A stretch of DNA of 33,721 bases from Candidatus Nitrosopelagicus sp. (GCA_028345295.1 JAOMDA010000012.1:1-33721), one strand, 5' to 3'; counted from the first letter of the stretch, positions 1-8,532 are shown. Numbers and translations are program-made. Notes: a model not told the origin generated them from the letters alone.

Positions 1-64
1 TTCGCAGATAATATTTAACTATTCATAAACGAAAACTGATTAATCAGAATATTTGAGTTTCAAT

Positions 65-712
65 ATGAAAATAATTGATCATACACTAACTGTTTCGGGT
101 AAAATTCCAACCTTCCCTGGTTCTCCAAAACCACATTTCATAGAGTGGGAAACAATAGCAAAAGATGGATATAATTTAGAATTACTATTTCTTAGTTCCC
201 ATACTGGTACCCATATTGATGCTCCATTTCATTTTATAAAAAATGGGAAAAAAATTCATGAAATTTTACCGGAAAGATTGGTGAACGAGGCTATTTTAAT
301 CAAAATTAGAAAAAAAGCAAATCAGGCAATAGTAAAGGCTGACATACAAAAATTTGAAAAAGAACACGGACAAATTAAATCTGGAACAGCAATAGTTTTT
401 TGGACTGGATGGCAAAAGAATCTAGAAAAGGAATTTTACTTTTCCAAAAATCCCGGATTAAATTCTTCTGCTGCAAACTATTTGGTTTCAAAAAAGATCA
501 ATCTTGTTGGAATTGACTCACCAAGTATTGATTTAGGCTCAGATTCAAAATTTTTAGTTCATCATATTCTAGCTAAAAATAATATTCTAATTGTTGAAAA
601 TTTAGCAAATCTAGAAAAAATTAATTCTAATAAATTCCATTTAATCACTGCACCACTAAAATTGAAAAATGCTACTGGATCGCCTATTAGAGCTCTTGGG
701 TTTGTTGACTAA
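65..712 (+). CDS. Cyclase family protein (kynurenine formamidase-like metal hydrolase)
   Basis: The 215-residue protein belongs to the cyclase family (PF04199), metal-dependent hydrolases that include kynurenine formamidase. The family metal-binding signature HTGTHIDAPFHF lies about 45 residues in, and a later GIDSPSIDLG segment matches the second conserved block. An in-frame TTG at 53 would add four residues; ATG at 65 is preferred because it gives a normal MKIIDHTL start. The gene stands alone, followed by a small membrane protein gene. The substrate cannot be read from sequence, and kynurenine formamidase activity is only one possibility. The family call is secure and the exact reaction is not. 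Confidence 0.85.
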   Translation: MKIIDHTLTVSGKIPTFPGSPKPHFIEWETIAKDGYNLELLFLSSHTGTHIDAPFHFIKNGKKIHEILPERLVNEAILIKIRKKANQAIVKADIQKFEKEHGQIKSGTAIVFWTGWQKNLEKEFYFSKNPGLNSSAANYLVSKKINLVGIDSPSIDLGSDSKFLVHHILAKNNILIVENLANLEKINSNKFHLITAPLKLKNATGSPIRALGFVD

Positions 713-791
713 CCTAAAAGTAAAAAGTTGGCACTAGTCAAAATTTTCTCCACTTGGTTATATTTTCTATATGCATAAGTAAGGTAAGAAA

Positions 792-1112
792 ATGCAAAAA
801 ATATCACAAAATGAAAAAGGCATCACACGTGCAGCAATGCTGGTATTGATGATTGCTGGAGCAGCCATCATCATGACACTACTGATTGCACCTTGGAATT
901 GGATGCCAACTGTATACAGCGACGAGATTATCGTAATCGCTGTAACTGACTATGGCTGCGTTGGTGAATCTCAGACGGGCCAATCAATAGTAGTAAGCGA
1001 GTGTTCAGCCAGGGTAGGTGATATCATATCAGCAAAATACTACGCACCTGCTAGTGAGCAAAATGGTTACTATGACAGAATCTATGAAAAGCTAGCAATG
1101 GTAAACCCATAG
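792..1112 (+). CDS. Small membrane-anchored protein, unknown function
   Basis: The 106-residue protein is not recognised. Residues about 14-36 form one hydrophobic helix (AAMLVLMIAGAAIIMTLLIA), preceded by a short basic N-terminus, so the remaining 70 residues probably lie outside the cell. That part has two cysteines (in YGCVGES and SECSARV) that could form a disulphide. A TATA-like ttatatttt lies about 30 bases upstream. The short N-terminus plus helix resembles archaeal pilin-like or signal-anchor proteins, but no clear class III signal-peptide motif is seen. Confidence 0.6.
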   Translation: MQKISQNEKGITRAAMLVLMIAGAAIIMTLLIAPWNWMPTVYSDEIIVIAVTDYGCVGESQTGQSIVVSECSARVGDIISAKYYAPASEQNGYYDRIYEKLAMVNP

Positions 1113-1132
1113 ATCCTTCTCTTTTTTGATAA

Positions 1133-1426
1133 TCATCTCTCGTAATATTCAACTGGATAATCAAACTGCTTGTTGTAATCAACTGCATTCCAGAATTTTT
1201 CATCATCAATTTCACGTCCTTCTGACATCCAAACATTAAGGACTTTTTGCATAAACATTTTTGTACTGTCATCTATCTCTGGCCTTTTGCCTGTCTGCTT
1301 TTCAATTTTGTCTCTATTTTCTTTAAAGATCTTTAGGAGTTTTTTCAGTTCCTTTCCATTCATAATTGATTGGTTTTTTTTAAGTTTGGCAATTTTTTCC
1401 TCTTTAGATTTTCCAAATAAGCCCAT
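1133..1426 (-). CDS. Small charged cytoplasmic protein, unknown function
   Basis: The 97-residue, lysine-rich protein is not recognised. It begins MGLFGKSKEEKIAKLKK and is mostly predicted helix (KELKKLLKIFKENRDKIEKQ), ending in an aromatic FDYPVEYYER tail. No signal peptide or membrane segment is visible. It is divergent from the zinc-ribbon microprotein at 1485, with a 58-base shared promoter region. It is probably a conserved lineage-specific protein. Opposite-strand frames over the same span are much less protein-like. Confidence 0.55.
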   Translation of the reverse strand: MGLFGKSKEEKIAKLKKNQSIMNGKELKKLLKIFKENRDKIEKQTGKRPEIDDSTKMFMQKVLNVWMSEGREIDDEKFWNAVDYNKQFDYPVEYYER

Positions 1427-1484
1427 GATTGTATTATGAATCTATTCCCTAAGTATAAGTAAGGTCTTAAAAATACAAAGTATA

Positions 1485-1631
1485 ATGCCTTACGAAAGAA
1501 GACCACGAGAAATGCATAAAGCAACATGTGGAGATTGTGGTAACGAATGTGAGGTACCTTTTGAGCCAAAAGATGCTAGACCAGTCTATTGTAATGATTG
1601 TTTCCAGAACCATAAACCAGAAAGACGATAA
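1485..1631 (+). CDS. 48-residue CxxC zinc-ribbon microprotein
   Basis: The ORF begins ATG CCT TAC and ends at TAA 1629-1631. The protein carries CGDCGNEC near residues 15-22 and CNDC at residues 36-39, a four-cysteine zinc ribbon with basic ends (MPYERRPREMHK and HKPERR). The layout resembles the small CxxC-x-CxxC zinc-binding proteins common in archaea and in the bacterial Patescibacteria group, often annotated as CxxCxxCC-type. RNA or DNA binding is an inference from the basic ends. Confidence 0.75.
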   Translation: MPYERRPREMHKATCGDCGNECEVPFEPKDARPVYCNDCFQNHKPERR

Positions 1632-1669
1632 TTAGTCGTTTTTATACAAATAATCCCAGCTAGATATTA

Positions 1670-1861
1670 TTGAATTTCAATTGTGTTTATCCATCTTGTG
1701 ATTTTAAAAAAAATGACATTGAAGAAGAAGAGTTCCTAAAGCATCTGAATGATGTGCATCATGATGAGATGCTAGAGGCATCAGAAAGAGAAAGTATTCC
1801 AATTAAAATGATTGAGATGATTTCGGTGTCTAATTCTACTGTGTTCATAAATTCTGGCTAG
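1670..1861 (+). CDS. Small C2H2-type zinc-finger protein (TTG start)
   Basis: The 63-residue protein has C5-x4-C10, then H25-x4-H30 (FLKHLNDVHH), a single C2H2-type finger, followed by an acidic helix and a hydrophobic end. The start is TTG at 1670, with no ATG near the N-terminus. The gene begins 38 bases after the zinc-ribbon microprotein on the same strand, so the two may be co-transcribed. The spacing C-x4-C-x14-H-x4-H is looser than the classical finger. The DNA target is unknown. Confidence 0.6.
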   Translation: MNFNCVYPSCDFKKNDIEEEEFLKHLNDVHHDEMLEASERESIPIKMIEMISVSNSTVFINSG

Positions 1862-1878
1862 TTTAATAGAAAATTATC

Positions 1879-1963
1879 TTAATATTCCGAGTCAAGGAAG
1901 CTTCACTGGGTTAATAGAATCCAGTGTTTTATGACTGGTATAAACTAGGATATGGAATATTAA
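1879..1963. promoter_or_regulatory. Nested inverted repeats around the promoter of the gene at 1985
   Basis: An outer perfect 10-bp inverted repeat is seen: TTAATATTCC at 1879-1888 and GGAATATTAA at 1954-1963. Inside it CACTGG (1904-1909) pairs with CCAGTG (1921-1926), and CCAGT (1921-1925) can alternatively pair with ACTGG (1934-1938). A TATA-like TATAAAC lies at 1939-1945, placing transcription start near 1965, so most of the structure is upstream of the transcript. A regulator-binding site is more likely than a riboswitch. Confidence 0.4.
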
Positions 1964-1984
1964 CGACTTACACTCACATCATCT

Positions 1985-2188
1985 ATGGGAAGTGGAACAA
2001 AATATGTGGCTTTGGAAAAATTCTTAATGGATAAGACTGAAAATATTACTTTGACATTTGTAGAAATTAATGAAATAATTGGAGAAAAACTCCCGGTTCC
2101 AAGCGATTCAGCAGTATTCAAAGCAGGTTACAAAGTTGAAAAGATTGATTTTAAAACTAAATCCGTAATATTTTCAAAAATTGATTAA
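1985..2188 (+). CDS. Short DUF7662-like protein
   Basis: The 67-residue protein starts GTKYVALEKFL, continues with ITLTFVEINEIIGEKLP and ends with AGYKVEKIDFKTKSVIFSK. From memory this follows the pattern of small DUF7662-type domains found in many bacteria and some archaea, which have KY-x-L near the start, an LTFxEIExIxG centre and a GYxVExVD end. The stretch of about 15 residues usually found between the last two blocks, containing a WW/NDxxHxQAxAWL-like motif, is missing. Function is unknown. ATG is at 1985, about 40 bases after a TATA box. Confidence 0.55.
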   Translation: MGSGTKYVALEKFLMDKTENITLTFVEINEIIGEKLPVPSDSAVFKAGYKVEKIDFKTKSVIFSKID

Positions 2189-2213
2189 TTATTAAACTTG
2201 AAATAATTCGCAA

Positions 2214-2588
2214 CTAATATTGTATTTTCTGCCCATATTTTTCTTGTAGATTATCGTATAGTTTTTTCCTGTCTGGCTTGATCTTTTTAGATTCATCATA
2301 CATTTTTGTAAAAAAACATCCAAGAACACGCGCTCCATTTTCGTCAAAAAATCGTATGCTGTAACTGGTTCTCTCAGGCTTTTCTTCCACAACAAATTCT
2401 GCATTTTTAATCATATCATTATTAACATGCATGTGACAGGGTCCATCATTTTCTCCTATGGTAATCCATTGTTCCTTTTGTCTAATTGAAAGCGAATTAC
2501 TCCTAATTTCGCTTGTGACACCATTACTTTTGACTATCATCAGAACATCATCAACTCTAACAATATCAGAAAGCAGATCTTTTAACAT
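2214..2588 (-). CDS. ChuX/HutX-like heme-utilisation fold protein (tentative)
   Basis: The 124-residue protein has a central block WITIGENDGPCHMHVN followed by VVEEKPERTSYSIRFFDENG and RVLGCFFTKMYDE. This resembles half of a HemS/ChuX domain, where a WxxiGxxDGPxHxH strand precedes the SxxirFFDxxG hairpin. ChuX-type proteins bind heme in bacteria; in archaea the role is unproven. It lies 55 bases downstream of the Hsp20 gene on the same strand. The resemblance is read by eye and needs a profile search. Confidence 0.5.
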   Translation of the reverse strand: MLKDLLSDIVRVDDVLMIVKSNGVTSEIRSNSLSIRQKEQWITIGENDGPCHMHVNNDMIKNAEFVVEEKPERTSYSIRFFDENGARVLGCFFTKMYDESKKIKPDRKKLYDNLQEKYGQKIQY

Positions 2589-2643
2589 TCTATCATTAGT
2601 GATTTAGTTACCAATTAATATTTTAAAATTAGAAAAAAAGGGA

Positions 2644-3177
2644 TTAGAGTACGTTTACAGATTTGCCCTTTGGTTTGGTATCCAAATTGAAGGTTAGTTC
2701 AAGGATGCCATTTGTGTAAGTGGCCTTTGGAGAGTCTGATTCGACCTTGTGCTGAATTGGGACGTTTACATGGTATTTCTTTTCTCCATGTTCAGCATCG
2801 ATGTGAATGATATCCTCATCCACAATGACTTTTACATCGGTCTTTTCAACACCTGGCATCTCGGCAACAATCTTGAGAGTTTGTTCCTTGTCGTCAACCA
2901 AGGTGTCTATCAGAGGCTCTCTTTTTTCTGCAATAGATTCTTGGGAGTGGTTGGCACATCCACAAGAATCTGCGGTAGGTAATACGTCTGGCTTGACGTT
3001 TCCGTACTCTTGGATAACGGGTTTTCCATCTGGTCCAACGGTCATGGTATAACCGAAATAGATTGGTTCAGATAGTCCGTTTGAATTTTTTAGCATCTCA
3101 AAGACATCATCTAGATTCCCAAAGGAACTAGACATCTGCTTGAAGATTCTATCGAAGTCGTCGTTGAACATTGTCAT
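2644..3177 (-). CDS. hsp20: Small heat-shock protein (Hsp20/alpha-crystallin)
   Basis: The 177-residue protein ends in an alpha-crystallin domain (about residues 90-177): PLIDTLVDDKEQTLKIVAEMPGV, then DVKVIVDEDIIHIDAE, and ATYTNGILELTFNL, the A-x-x-x-n-G-v-L motif. The N-terminal arm has the archaeal GYTMTVGPDGKPVIQEYGNV pattern. It is an ATP-independent holdase that oligomerises and protects unfolding proteins in the cytoplasm. The usual C-terminal I-x-I/V motif is weak (KSVNVL). It is divergent from the ACT-domain gene at 3302, and each gene has a matched copy of an inverted element at its TATA box. Confidence 0.93.
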   Translation of the reverse strand: MTMFNDDFDRIFKQMSSSFGNLDDVFEMLKNSNGLSEPIYFGYTMTVGPDGKPVIQEYGNVKPDVLPTADSCGCANHSQESIAEKREPLIDTLVDDKEQTLKIVAEMPGVEKTDVKVIVDEDIIHIDAEHGEKKYHVNVPIQHKVESDSPKATYTNGILELTFNLDTKPKGKSVNVL

Positions 3178-3193
3178 ATTTACCTCTATTATG

Positions 3194-3294
3194 TAATATC
3201 TATGACATTATATATACTTTATTTTGTACTTATGATTAAACTTACATATTTCATGTTTAATTACATAATCTTATTATATATGTCATAGGTATTA
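3194..3294. promoter_or_regulatory. Divergent promoter with a matched 15-bp inverted element at each TATA box
   Basis: The segment TAATATCTATGACAT at 3194-3208 is repeated in inverted orientation as ATGTCATAGGTATTA at 3280-3294, matching at 14 of 15 positions. Next to each, on the inner side, is an A/T-only TATATA stretch that serves as TATA box for the outward-facing gene: Hsp20 starts at 3177 and the ACT gene at 3302. The same motif lies just downstream of each TATA box, between it and the start codon. A repressor bound there would block both transcripts together. The regulator is unknown. Confidence 0.6.
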
Positions 3295-3301
3295 TAATAA
3301 T

Positions 3302-3958
3302 ATGAGAACTGCTGGAGTTTCTGTACCTGACGTTGTACGTGAAATCATCACAAGGAACCGCTCAATTTACGAGTGTATGAAGATGGATGTCATCAACTAT
3401 ACGGCCCTAGCCGTGAAAATTCAGCCAGATGTTGAAAAGGCAATTGGGAACCCTGCAAACCTGAATACCATTGTAGTTGCAATAAAGCGATATGCTGATT
3501 CGTTTGATGACAAAGAAGGGATTTCAGATGAGCCCATTCTAAAAAATGCCAGGCTTTCCCTGACTGATGGAATAATGGGTATTCAGTGGAACATGGTTGA
3601 TGCAGGTGATGAGATGGCTAAAATGCTAAACGAGTTTCATAAAGAATTTTCAGATTCTGAATTTTTCAGGCTTGGAGATTCCTTTAGAATTCTTACAGAA
3701 GACAGTGACAGAGTTAGACGAATGTTCCAATCATTACCAAAAGAGAATGAATACAATGCAGGGCTGGCAAAGATCAAGGTCTCAGTTCCACCTAATCATA
3801 GCAGATCAGATGTAATGGCTTTTGTGACTGAAATTCTGCATTTTAATGGAATTGACATGGCAGATGCACTATTCACACAAGATGGACTTGTGATAGTTCT
3901 AAAAGAAGAAGATGCTCCTAGAGCATATGAAAAATTACGTGCACAGATTTCTAGATAG
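3302..3958 (+). CDS. ACT-domain protein, likely regulatory
   Basis: The 218-residue protein has two parts. Residues 1-150 are mostly helical (MRTAGVSVPDVVREIITRN), with an HTH-like pattern near the start. Residues about 155-218 (KIKVSVPPNHSRSDVMAFV and DGLVIVLKEEDAPRAYEKL) form an ACT-like beta-alpha-beta-beta-alpha-beta small-molecule-binding domain. ACT domains usually sense amino acids. It is similar in build to archaeal COG2150-type predicted regulators. It shares its promoter element with hsp20 and ends one base before the convergent gene at 3960. The ligand is unknown. Confidence 0.6.
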   Translation: MRTAGVSVPDVVREIITRNRSIYECMKMDVINYTALAVKIQPDVEKAIGNPANLNTIVVAIKRYADSFDDKEGISDEPILKNARLSLTDGIMGIQWNMVDAGDEMAKMLNEFHKEFSDSEFFRLGDSFRILTEDSDRVRRMFQSLPKENEYNAGLAKIKVSVPPNHSRSDVMAFVTEILHFNGIDMADALFTQDGLVIVLKEEDAPRAYEKLRAQISR

Positions 3959-3959
3959 A

Positions 3960-4283
3960 TTATACACCTAAAGTCTCTGGTTTTGATAAATCCAAAAAGA
4001 CCTTATCTCCAACTGAGAGGTTTAGCTCTTTGTATTCATGCATTTCTAGTTTAATGCTGGTATTTCCAGGACCGCCTCCCATGCCACCCATTCCACCTGC
4101 CATCATTTTGTTAAGATTCTTCATCATGTCGTCCATGTTGGTAAATCCCATTACATTTGATCCAAGTTGAGATGGTGGTTGATTTCCTTCTTTCATGTCT
4201 TTTGCCAAAGATAATGAAACTAGAACATATGGAGCACCATCTGGTGCTGCATCAATTCGCATTACAACAAACTCTTTTCGCAT
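3960..4283 (-). CDS. Conserved small protein with Met/Gly-rich linker
   Basis: The 107-residue protein is not recognised. It begins MRKEFVVMRIDAAPDGAPYVLVSLS, has a flexible centre rich in methionine and glycine (MMAGGMGGMGGGPG, about residues 61-74), and ends with a beta-rich segment (LNLSVGDKVFLDLSKPE). It has no signal peptide. It lies 25 bases upstream of the KamA-like gene on the same strand, but they are probably separate transcripts or loosely linked. The Met-rich linker could bind metal or just be disordered. Confidence 0.6.
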   Translation of the reverse strand: MRKEFVVMRIDAAPDGAPYVLVSLSLAKDMKEGNQPPSQLGSNVMGFTNMDDMMKNLNKMMAGGMGGMGGGPGNTSIKLEMHEYKELNLSVGDKVFLDLSKPETLGV

Positions 4284-4308
4284 GAATTATTCCAAAGAAA
4301 TCTATATT

Positions 4309-5682
4309 TTAATCTGTCATTTGTGTATGCTTTTTCTCTTTTATTGCCTTTAGTCCATCTTCAAAAAAGAATTTTTCATCAAATGCTGGCTTTAGATCAT
4401 CCAACCAAATTGCATTTTCGTCATATTTTGCAAAGAATGGCTGATTCACCCATTTTGGATCTCTGCCCTGAAGCATGCGTAAAACCATGACTTTTTGACC
4501 ATTTATCTGACCTACACCGTCCATCTGGACTTTACCAGGAGTTGCTGACATACTAGGACCTCGAACAGTTCTAGCTAACCCACTAACTTGTTCAATAGCA
4601 GTTTTGAAAATTTGATGTGCTCTAACTAGAGGAACCCCAAAATAATCTTGTGCCCCAGTATCTCTTACAACAAACATGTAATATGGAATACAGCCGAGTT
4701 CAACTTGTTTTTGCCACATCTGAGCCCACATATTTGCGTCATCATTAATATGAGTTAGAAGTGGTGATTGAGTCCTAATTTGTGCCCCAGTCTCTCTCAT
4801 TTTTTTAATTGCTTGTTTGACTGAACCTGTCTTTAATTCTACAAGATGATTAAAGTGAGCCATTATGGATAGATGGATTCCTTTTGAGATAATTCTTCTA
4901 AATGTCTCTAGTGTTTCTTCTGCGTCTTTATCTGTCAAAACTTTGTATGGCCAATATGACAGAGCCTTTGTTCCAATTCTGATTGTCTTTAGATTTGGAA
5001 GATCTGCATCAAGTAATTTATCAATATATGCAGCAAAGAGGCTTGCCTTCATTATCATAGGATCTCCGCCTGTGAATAGTATGTCGCTTACTTCTGGATG
5101 TTCTCCTACATACTGTGCAAGAGATTCGCCTTCTTGCATTGCAAATTTCATTTCATCCATTCCTACGAATTGTGGCCATCTGAAACAAAAAGTGCAATAT
5201 GCATGACATGTCTGCCCCTGACTTGGGAAAAATAATACGGTTTCATTATATTTGTGTTGCATTCCGTATAGTTTTGTTCCATCTTTTAGAGTTGGAACAT
5301 TTAGCTCCATTTGACCTGCGGGGTGAGGATTTAACTGTAGTCTAATTGTATTTGCTGTTTCTTGAATCTCTTTTCTATCTCCTCTTTTCAATACTTCTGC
5401 CATTTGATCAAAATGTTCAGATTTGAGCATGCCTTTTTGTGGAAATGTTAATGCAAAAATAGAATCATTTTGAGTATTATTCCAATCAATTAGCTGTTCA
5501 ACTACGTAGTTATTTGCCTTAAATGGTAAAACATTTCCAACAACCTCCATTTCAAAAATCTGTTCTTCAGAAAATTTTTCGATTTGAGGAAGTTTTCTAA
5601 GATTAGCTAATGTGTATGATTTTATGCTAGGAGATTCATTAACTGACCAAATAGATTCTTGATTTTGTGCTGATTGTGCCAT
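4309..5682 (-). CDS. kamA: Radical SAM aminomutase, lysine 2,3-aminomutase (KamA) family
   Basis: The 457-residue protein has the radical SAM iron-sulfur motif C159-x3-C163-x2-C166 (TCHAYCTFCFRWPQF), followed by the SAM-binding GGDP motif (DILFTGGDPMIM) and the PLP-enzyme region typical of the KamA family. Known members use SAM, a 4Fe-4S cluster and PLP to move an amino group on lysine or glutamate. In salt-adapted archaea a related enzyme starts N-epsilon-acetyl-beta-lysine synthesis, but no acetyltransferase gene is beside it here, so the substrate is open. It is divergent from the MscS channel gene, which could hint at osmotic adaptation (inference). Confidence 0.88.
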   Translation of the reverse strand: MAQSAQNQESIWSVNESPSIKSYTLANLRKLPQIEKFSEEQIFEMEVVGNVLPFKANNYVVEQLIDWNNTQNDSIFALTFPQKGMLKSEHFDQMAEVLKRGDRKEIQETANTIRLQLNPHPAGQMELNVPTLKDGTKLYGMQHKYNETVLFFPSQGQTCHAYCTFCFRWPQFVGMDEMKFAMQEGESLAQYVGEHPEVSDILFTGGDPMIMKASLFAAYIDKLLDADLPNLKTIRIGTKALSYWPYKVLTDKDAEETLETFRRIISKGIHLSIMAHFNHLVELKTGSVKQAIKKMRETGAQIRTQSPLLTHINDDANMWAQMWQKQVELGCIPYYMFVVRDTGAQDYFGVPLVRAHQIFKTAIEQVSGLARTVRGPSMSATPGKVQMDGVGQINGQKVMVLRMLQGRDPKWVNQPFFAKYDENAIWLDDLKPAFDEKFFFEDGLKAIKEKKHTQMTD

Positions 5683-5845
5683 TTGGTTATTAACACTCTA
5701 TGTTTGTTAAACCTTAGGATCTGGGGAGAATTTGCTTTAAAAAGAATGAAAATTCTTTAAAAAAGTTTGACTGTTATTCGTAAACTAGGCGACAAATTAA
5801 CATAACTTCAGTAGATCGGGCAAATTATCGAGATTAGTGGAATAG

Positions 5846-7585
5846 ATGGAAGAAGAACTTACTGAAATTTCTGTTGGGCAGTTTGATACAGTGTCCCAGC
5901 TAATAGCATCATCACTGTCCCTTCAACTAGCAGTAGCAGGTCTGATAATTGGAATAATTGTAATCGGTATAGTTTATACAAAATTTTCAAAATGGATAAA
6001 ATCCCAAAAAATGAATCACTCAAAACCACATGTTTCAAGATTTGCAAGAAAGATAATTTTACCGTTTTTGGCTATAGCATTAATTACTTCAGTTAACACG
6101 TACATCCAAGTTTTTGAGTTATTTGATGAAGAAATCAATCAGATTTCAATAGATGGTGAGATGGCACCTAGTGAAGTTTTTGCAAAGATGTTAAACACTA
6201 TGAATATTTTGGTTATTGGATATACAATTTCACAACTTGTACCTATTGCATTAACAAAACGTGAAAGCTCAAATTCTGAACGTGCTGACTTTGAGGCTTG
6301 GAGAGAGATGAGGGGTTTTGTTGATGATAAAGATGATCTGTTTCATAAATTGTACAAATGGGTACCGCCAAAACAAAAACCTGATGACCTAACAGAAGAA
6401 GAATTTCAAAATTATATACAAACAGATGAAGGAATGAGATTCCTAGAAGGATTTAGAACTTCAAAAGGTATTCCAGTTGGAAGTTTTGAAAAAAGAATGT
6501 CAAACCCATTTGAGGAATGGAAAAAATCTGAACGAATAAAATATGAAAATTACTATAATGAATGTGTTAGTGGTAATAATACATCTGGAAGAAAACTTTT
6601 TCCTGGTTCAGTTCCTGAAGAAATTTTTCCAATTGATATTTGGAGAGAACAAAAAAGAGTTACAGGATTTGATCCAATAGTTCCAGCATCAAAACCACCT
6701 GGATTTTATAGAAAACAAAAAGAGGGTGTGCCAAAATCTGCAAAACAAGTTTTACCTGTTTTAATTTTTGTTGGAGTTATAATTGGAATTGTTTCATGGT
6801 GGGGAGTAGATTTAATTGTATTAGCCACTGCAACAGGAGGAATTGCATTTGGTGTTGGTCTTGCATTAAAAGAAACTTTGGAGAACTATTTCTCGTATAT
6901 ACTAATTCGCAAAGATAAGATTGTAAAAGAAGGAGATAGAATACAGCTAGAAAGTGGATACAATGGTGTTGTACATAAGATTGCACCAAGAGTTACATAC
7001 ATCAGAGATGCATTAAATGAATCAGTTGCAATTATTCCTACAAGACAATTAGTAACTGCTCAGATAGTAAACTACACAAAAGAGATCAAACTTGTTCCTG
7101 CCATAGTTAATGTAGGAGTTTCATATCTAAATAATCCACGTCAAGTTGCTTCCATTCTGGTTAAAGTTGGAAAACGCGCAATGACCGAAACAGTTGATGC
7201 TAAAGGACGACACCTGGTAAGACAAAACAGATGCCCATATCTTGATGTAAATCAACCAAGCTGTGGCTGTGATAAAGACATTCATGTTGATGTAACACAA
7301 CCAGTAGTAAGATTTGATAAATTCAATGATTCTTCTTTGGATTTCTCAATGTGGGTCTATGTTAGAGATTATGGTGCACAATTCAAAACAAAAAGTGACA
7401 TGCGAGTAATAATGTATGAAGAATTCCAAAAGTATGATATTAGAATTCCATGGCCAATTCGTACTGTTTACCAGGGTGATGAAAAGAAAGAGGCACAAGA
7501 GATTGGAACGCTTGAGGCTGAACGAAATGATGTTGTAGAAGAATATGGAGTTGGAGACCTAGGTAGAGGTGAAGGCGATGAATAG
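5846..7585 (+). CDS. MscS-family mechanosensitive channel with large soluble insert
   Basis: This is a 579-residue membrane protein. Helices lie at about 27-47, 70-90 and 115-137. A soluble segment of about 160 residues follows (140-300), then a helix at 302-321 and the pore-lining helix 322-345, rich in Gly and Ala (TATGGIAFGVGLALKETLENY). The beta domain (KIVKEGDRIQLESGYNGVV) and C-terminal vestibule follow. Tension-gated channels of this family release solutes on hypo-osmotic shock. Unusual features are the long charged insert before the pore unit and a Cys cluster (CPYL...CGC, about residues 469-485) in the vestibule, which may bind metal. It is preceded by 163 bases of divergent intergenic DNA. 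Confidence 0.88.
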   Translation: MEEELTEISVGQFDTVSQLIASSLSLQLAVAGLIIGIIVIGIVYTKFSKWIKSQKMNHSKPHVSRFARKIILPFLAIALITSVNTYIQVFELFDEEINQISIDGEMAPSEVFAKMLNTMNILVIGYTISQLVPIALTKRESSNSERADFEAWREMRGFVDDKDDLFHKLYKWVPPKQKPDDLTEEEFQNYIQTDEGMRFLEGFRTSKGIPVGSFEKRMSNPFEEWKKSERIKYENYYNECVSGNNTSGRKLFPGSVPEEIFPIDIWREQKRVTGFDPIVPASKPPGFYRKQKEGVPKSAKQVLPVLIFVGVIIGIVSWWGVDLIVLATATGGIAFGVGLALKETLENYFSYILIRKDKIVKEGDRIQLESGYNGVVHKIAPRVTYIRDALNESVAIIPTRQLVTAQIVNYTKEIKLVPAIVNVGVSYLNNPRQVASILVKVGKRAMTETVDAKGRHLVRQNRCPYLDVNQPSCGCDKDIHVDVTQPVVRFDKFNDSSLDFSMWVYVRDYGAQFKTKSDMRVIMYEEFQKYDIRIPWPIRTVYQGDEKKEAQEIGTLEAERNDVVEEYGVGDLGRGEGDE

Positions 7586-7646
7586 TTTTTTCGAGTCTTT
7601 TTGACATCTACGAAAACTTAAGAATCCGTTCTGGCTCGTTGATTCA

Positions 7647-8522
7647 TTGTCAAAATATGTGGTAATTGGAGGTAATTCTTCTCAAGATTTGGGCCGAAAA
7701 ATAGCAAAAAAACTGAAATGTGGTTATGTGAATACTTCAACTCGTACTTTTCCTGATGGTGAAAGTAAAATTACAATAAAGAAAATTCCTAAGAAAAAAA
7801 TCATTGTTGTGGTTCAATCAACGCCTCCTCCTGTTGATTCAAATCTTTTACACTTACTTTCTATTATTTCACAAGCAAGAAAATATTCCTCGAAAATTTA
7901 TGCAGTGATTCCATATTTGGGATACGCAAGACAAGATAGAGAATTTTTGGATGGTGAAGTAGTTACAGTCTCAGTAGTGGGTAAAATGCTAAAATCTGTA
8001 GGTACAAAAAAACTCATTGTTGTTGACATACATAGTAAATTAGCTTTAAAACAACTTGGAATTTCATCTGAAAATATTAGTGCAGTATCTAATTTAGCAA
8101 ATTACATTAAAAGGCTAAAATTAAAAGATCCACTTGTAGTATCTCCTGATCAGGGTGGAAAAGAAAGAGCTGGTGAATTTGCAAATGCATTAAAAACCAA
8201 TTTTATAGCATTAAAAAAACATAGAGATCGAAGAACCGGTAAAATTAATATAATTACATCAAAGGTTTCTGTTAAAGACCGAGATTTGATTCTAGTTGAT
8301 GATATGATAAGTACTGGAGGAAGTATCATCAAAGCAACACAATTTCTTAAAAAACAGAAATGCGGACGAATCTATATTGCATGTACACATGGATTATTTG
8401 TAAATGGTGCAGAAAAGAAAATTAAACAGGCAGGAGTTACACGGATTATTAGTACAAATAGTATACCCACAAATTCATCAAAAGTTGATATATCTAAGAT
8501 AATAGCAGAGTCTCTTTTGTGA
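7647..8522 (+). CDS. prs: Ribose-phosphate pyrophosphokinase (PRPP synthase)
   Basis: The 291-residue enzyme converts ribose 5-phosphate and ATP to PRPP for nucleotide, histidine and tryptophan synthesis. Visible motifs are [11 protein letters not shown] near the start, the catalytic region [11 protein letters not shown], the pyrophosphate loop [14 protein letters not shown] and the ribose-phosphate loop [14 protein letters not shown]. The length fits the short archaeal class. The start is TTG at 7647; no in-frame ATG lies before the conserved first strand (KYVVIGGN). It ends 10 bases before rnz on the same strand, a likely two-gene operon. Confidence 0.95.
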   Translation: MSKYVVIGGNSSQDLGRKIAKKLKCGYVNTSTRTFPDGESKITIKKIPKKKIIVVVQSTPPPVDSNLLHLLSIISQARKYSSKIYAVIPYLGYARQDREFLDGEVVTVSVVGKMLKSVGTKKLIVVDIHSKLALKQLGISSENISAVSNLANYIKRLKLKDPLVVSPDQGGKERAGEFANALKTNFIALKKHRDRRTGKINIITSKVSVKDRDLILVDDMISTGGSIIKATQFLKKQKCGRIYIACTHGLFVNGAEKKIKQAGVTRIISTNSIPTNSSKVDISKIIAESLL

Positions 8523-8532
8523 ATGTGATATT

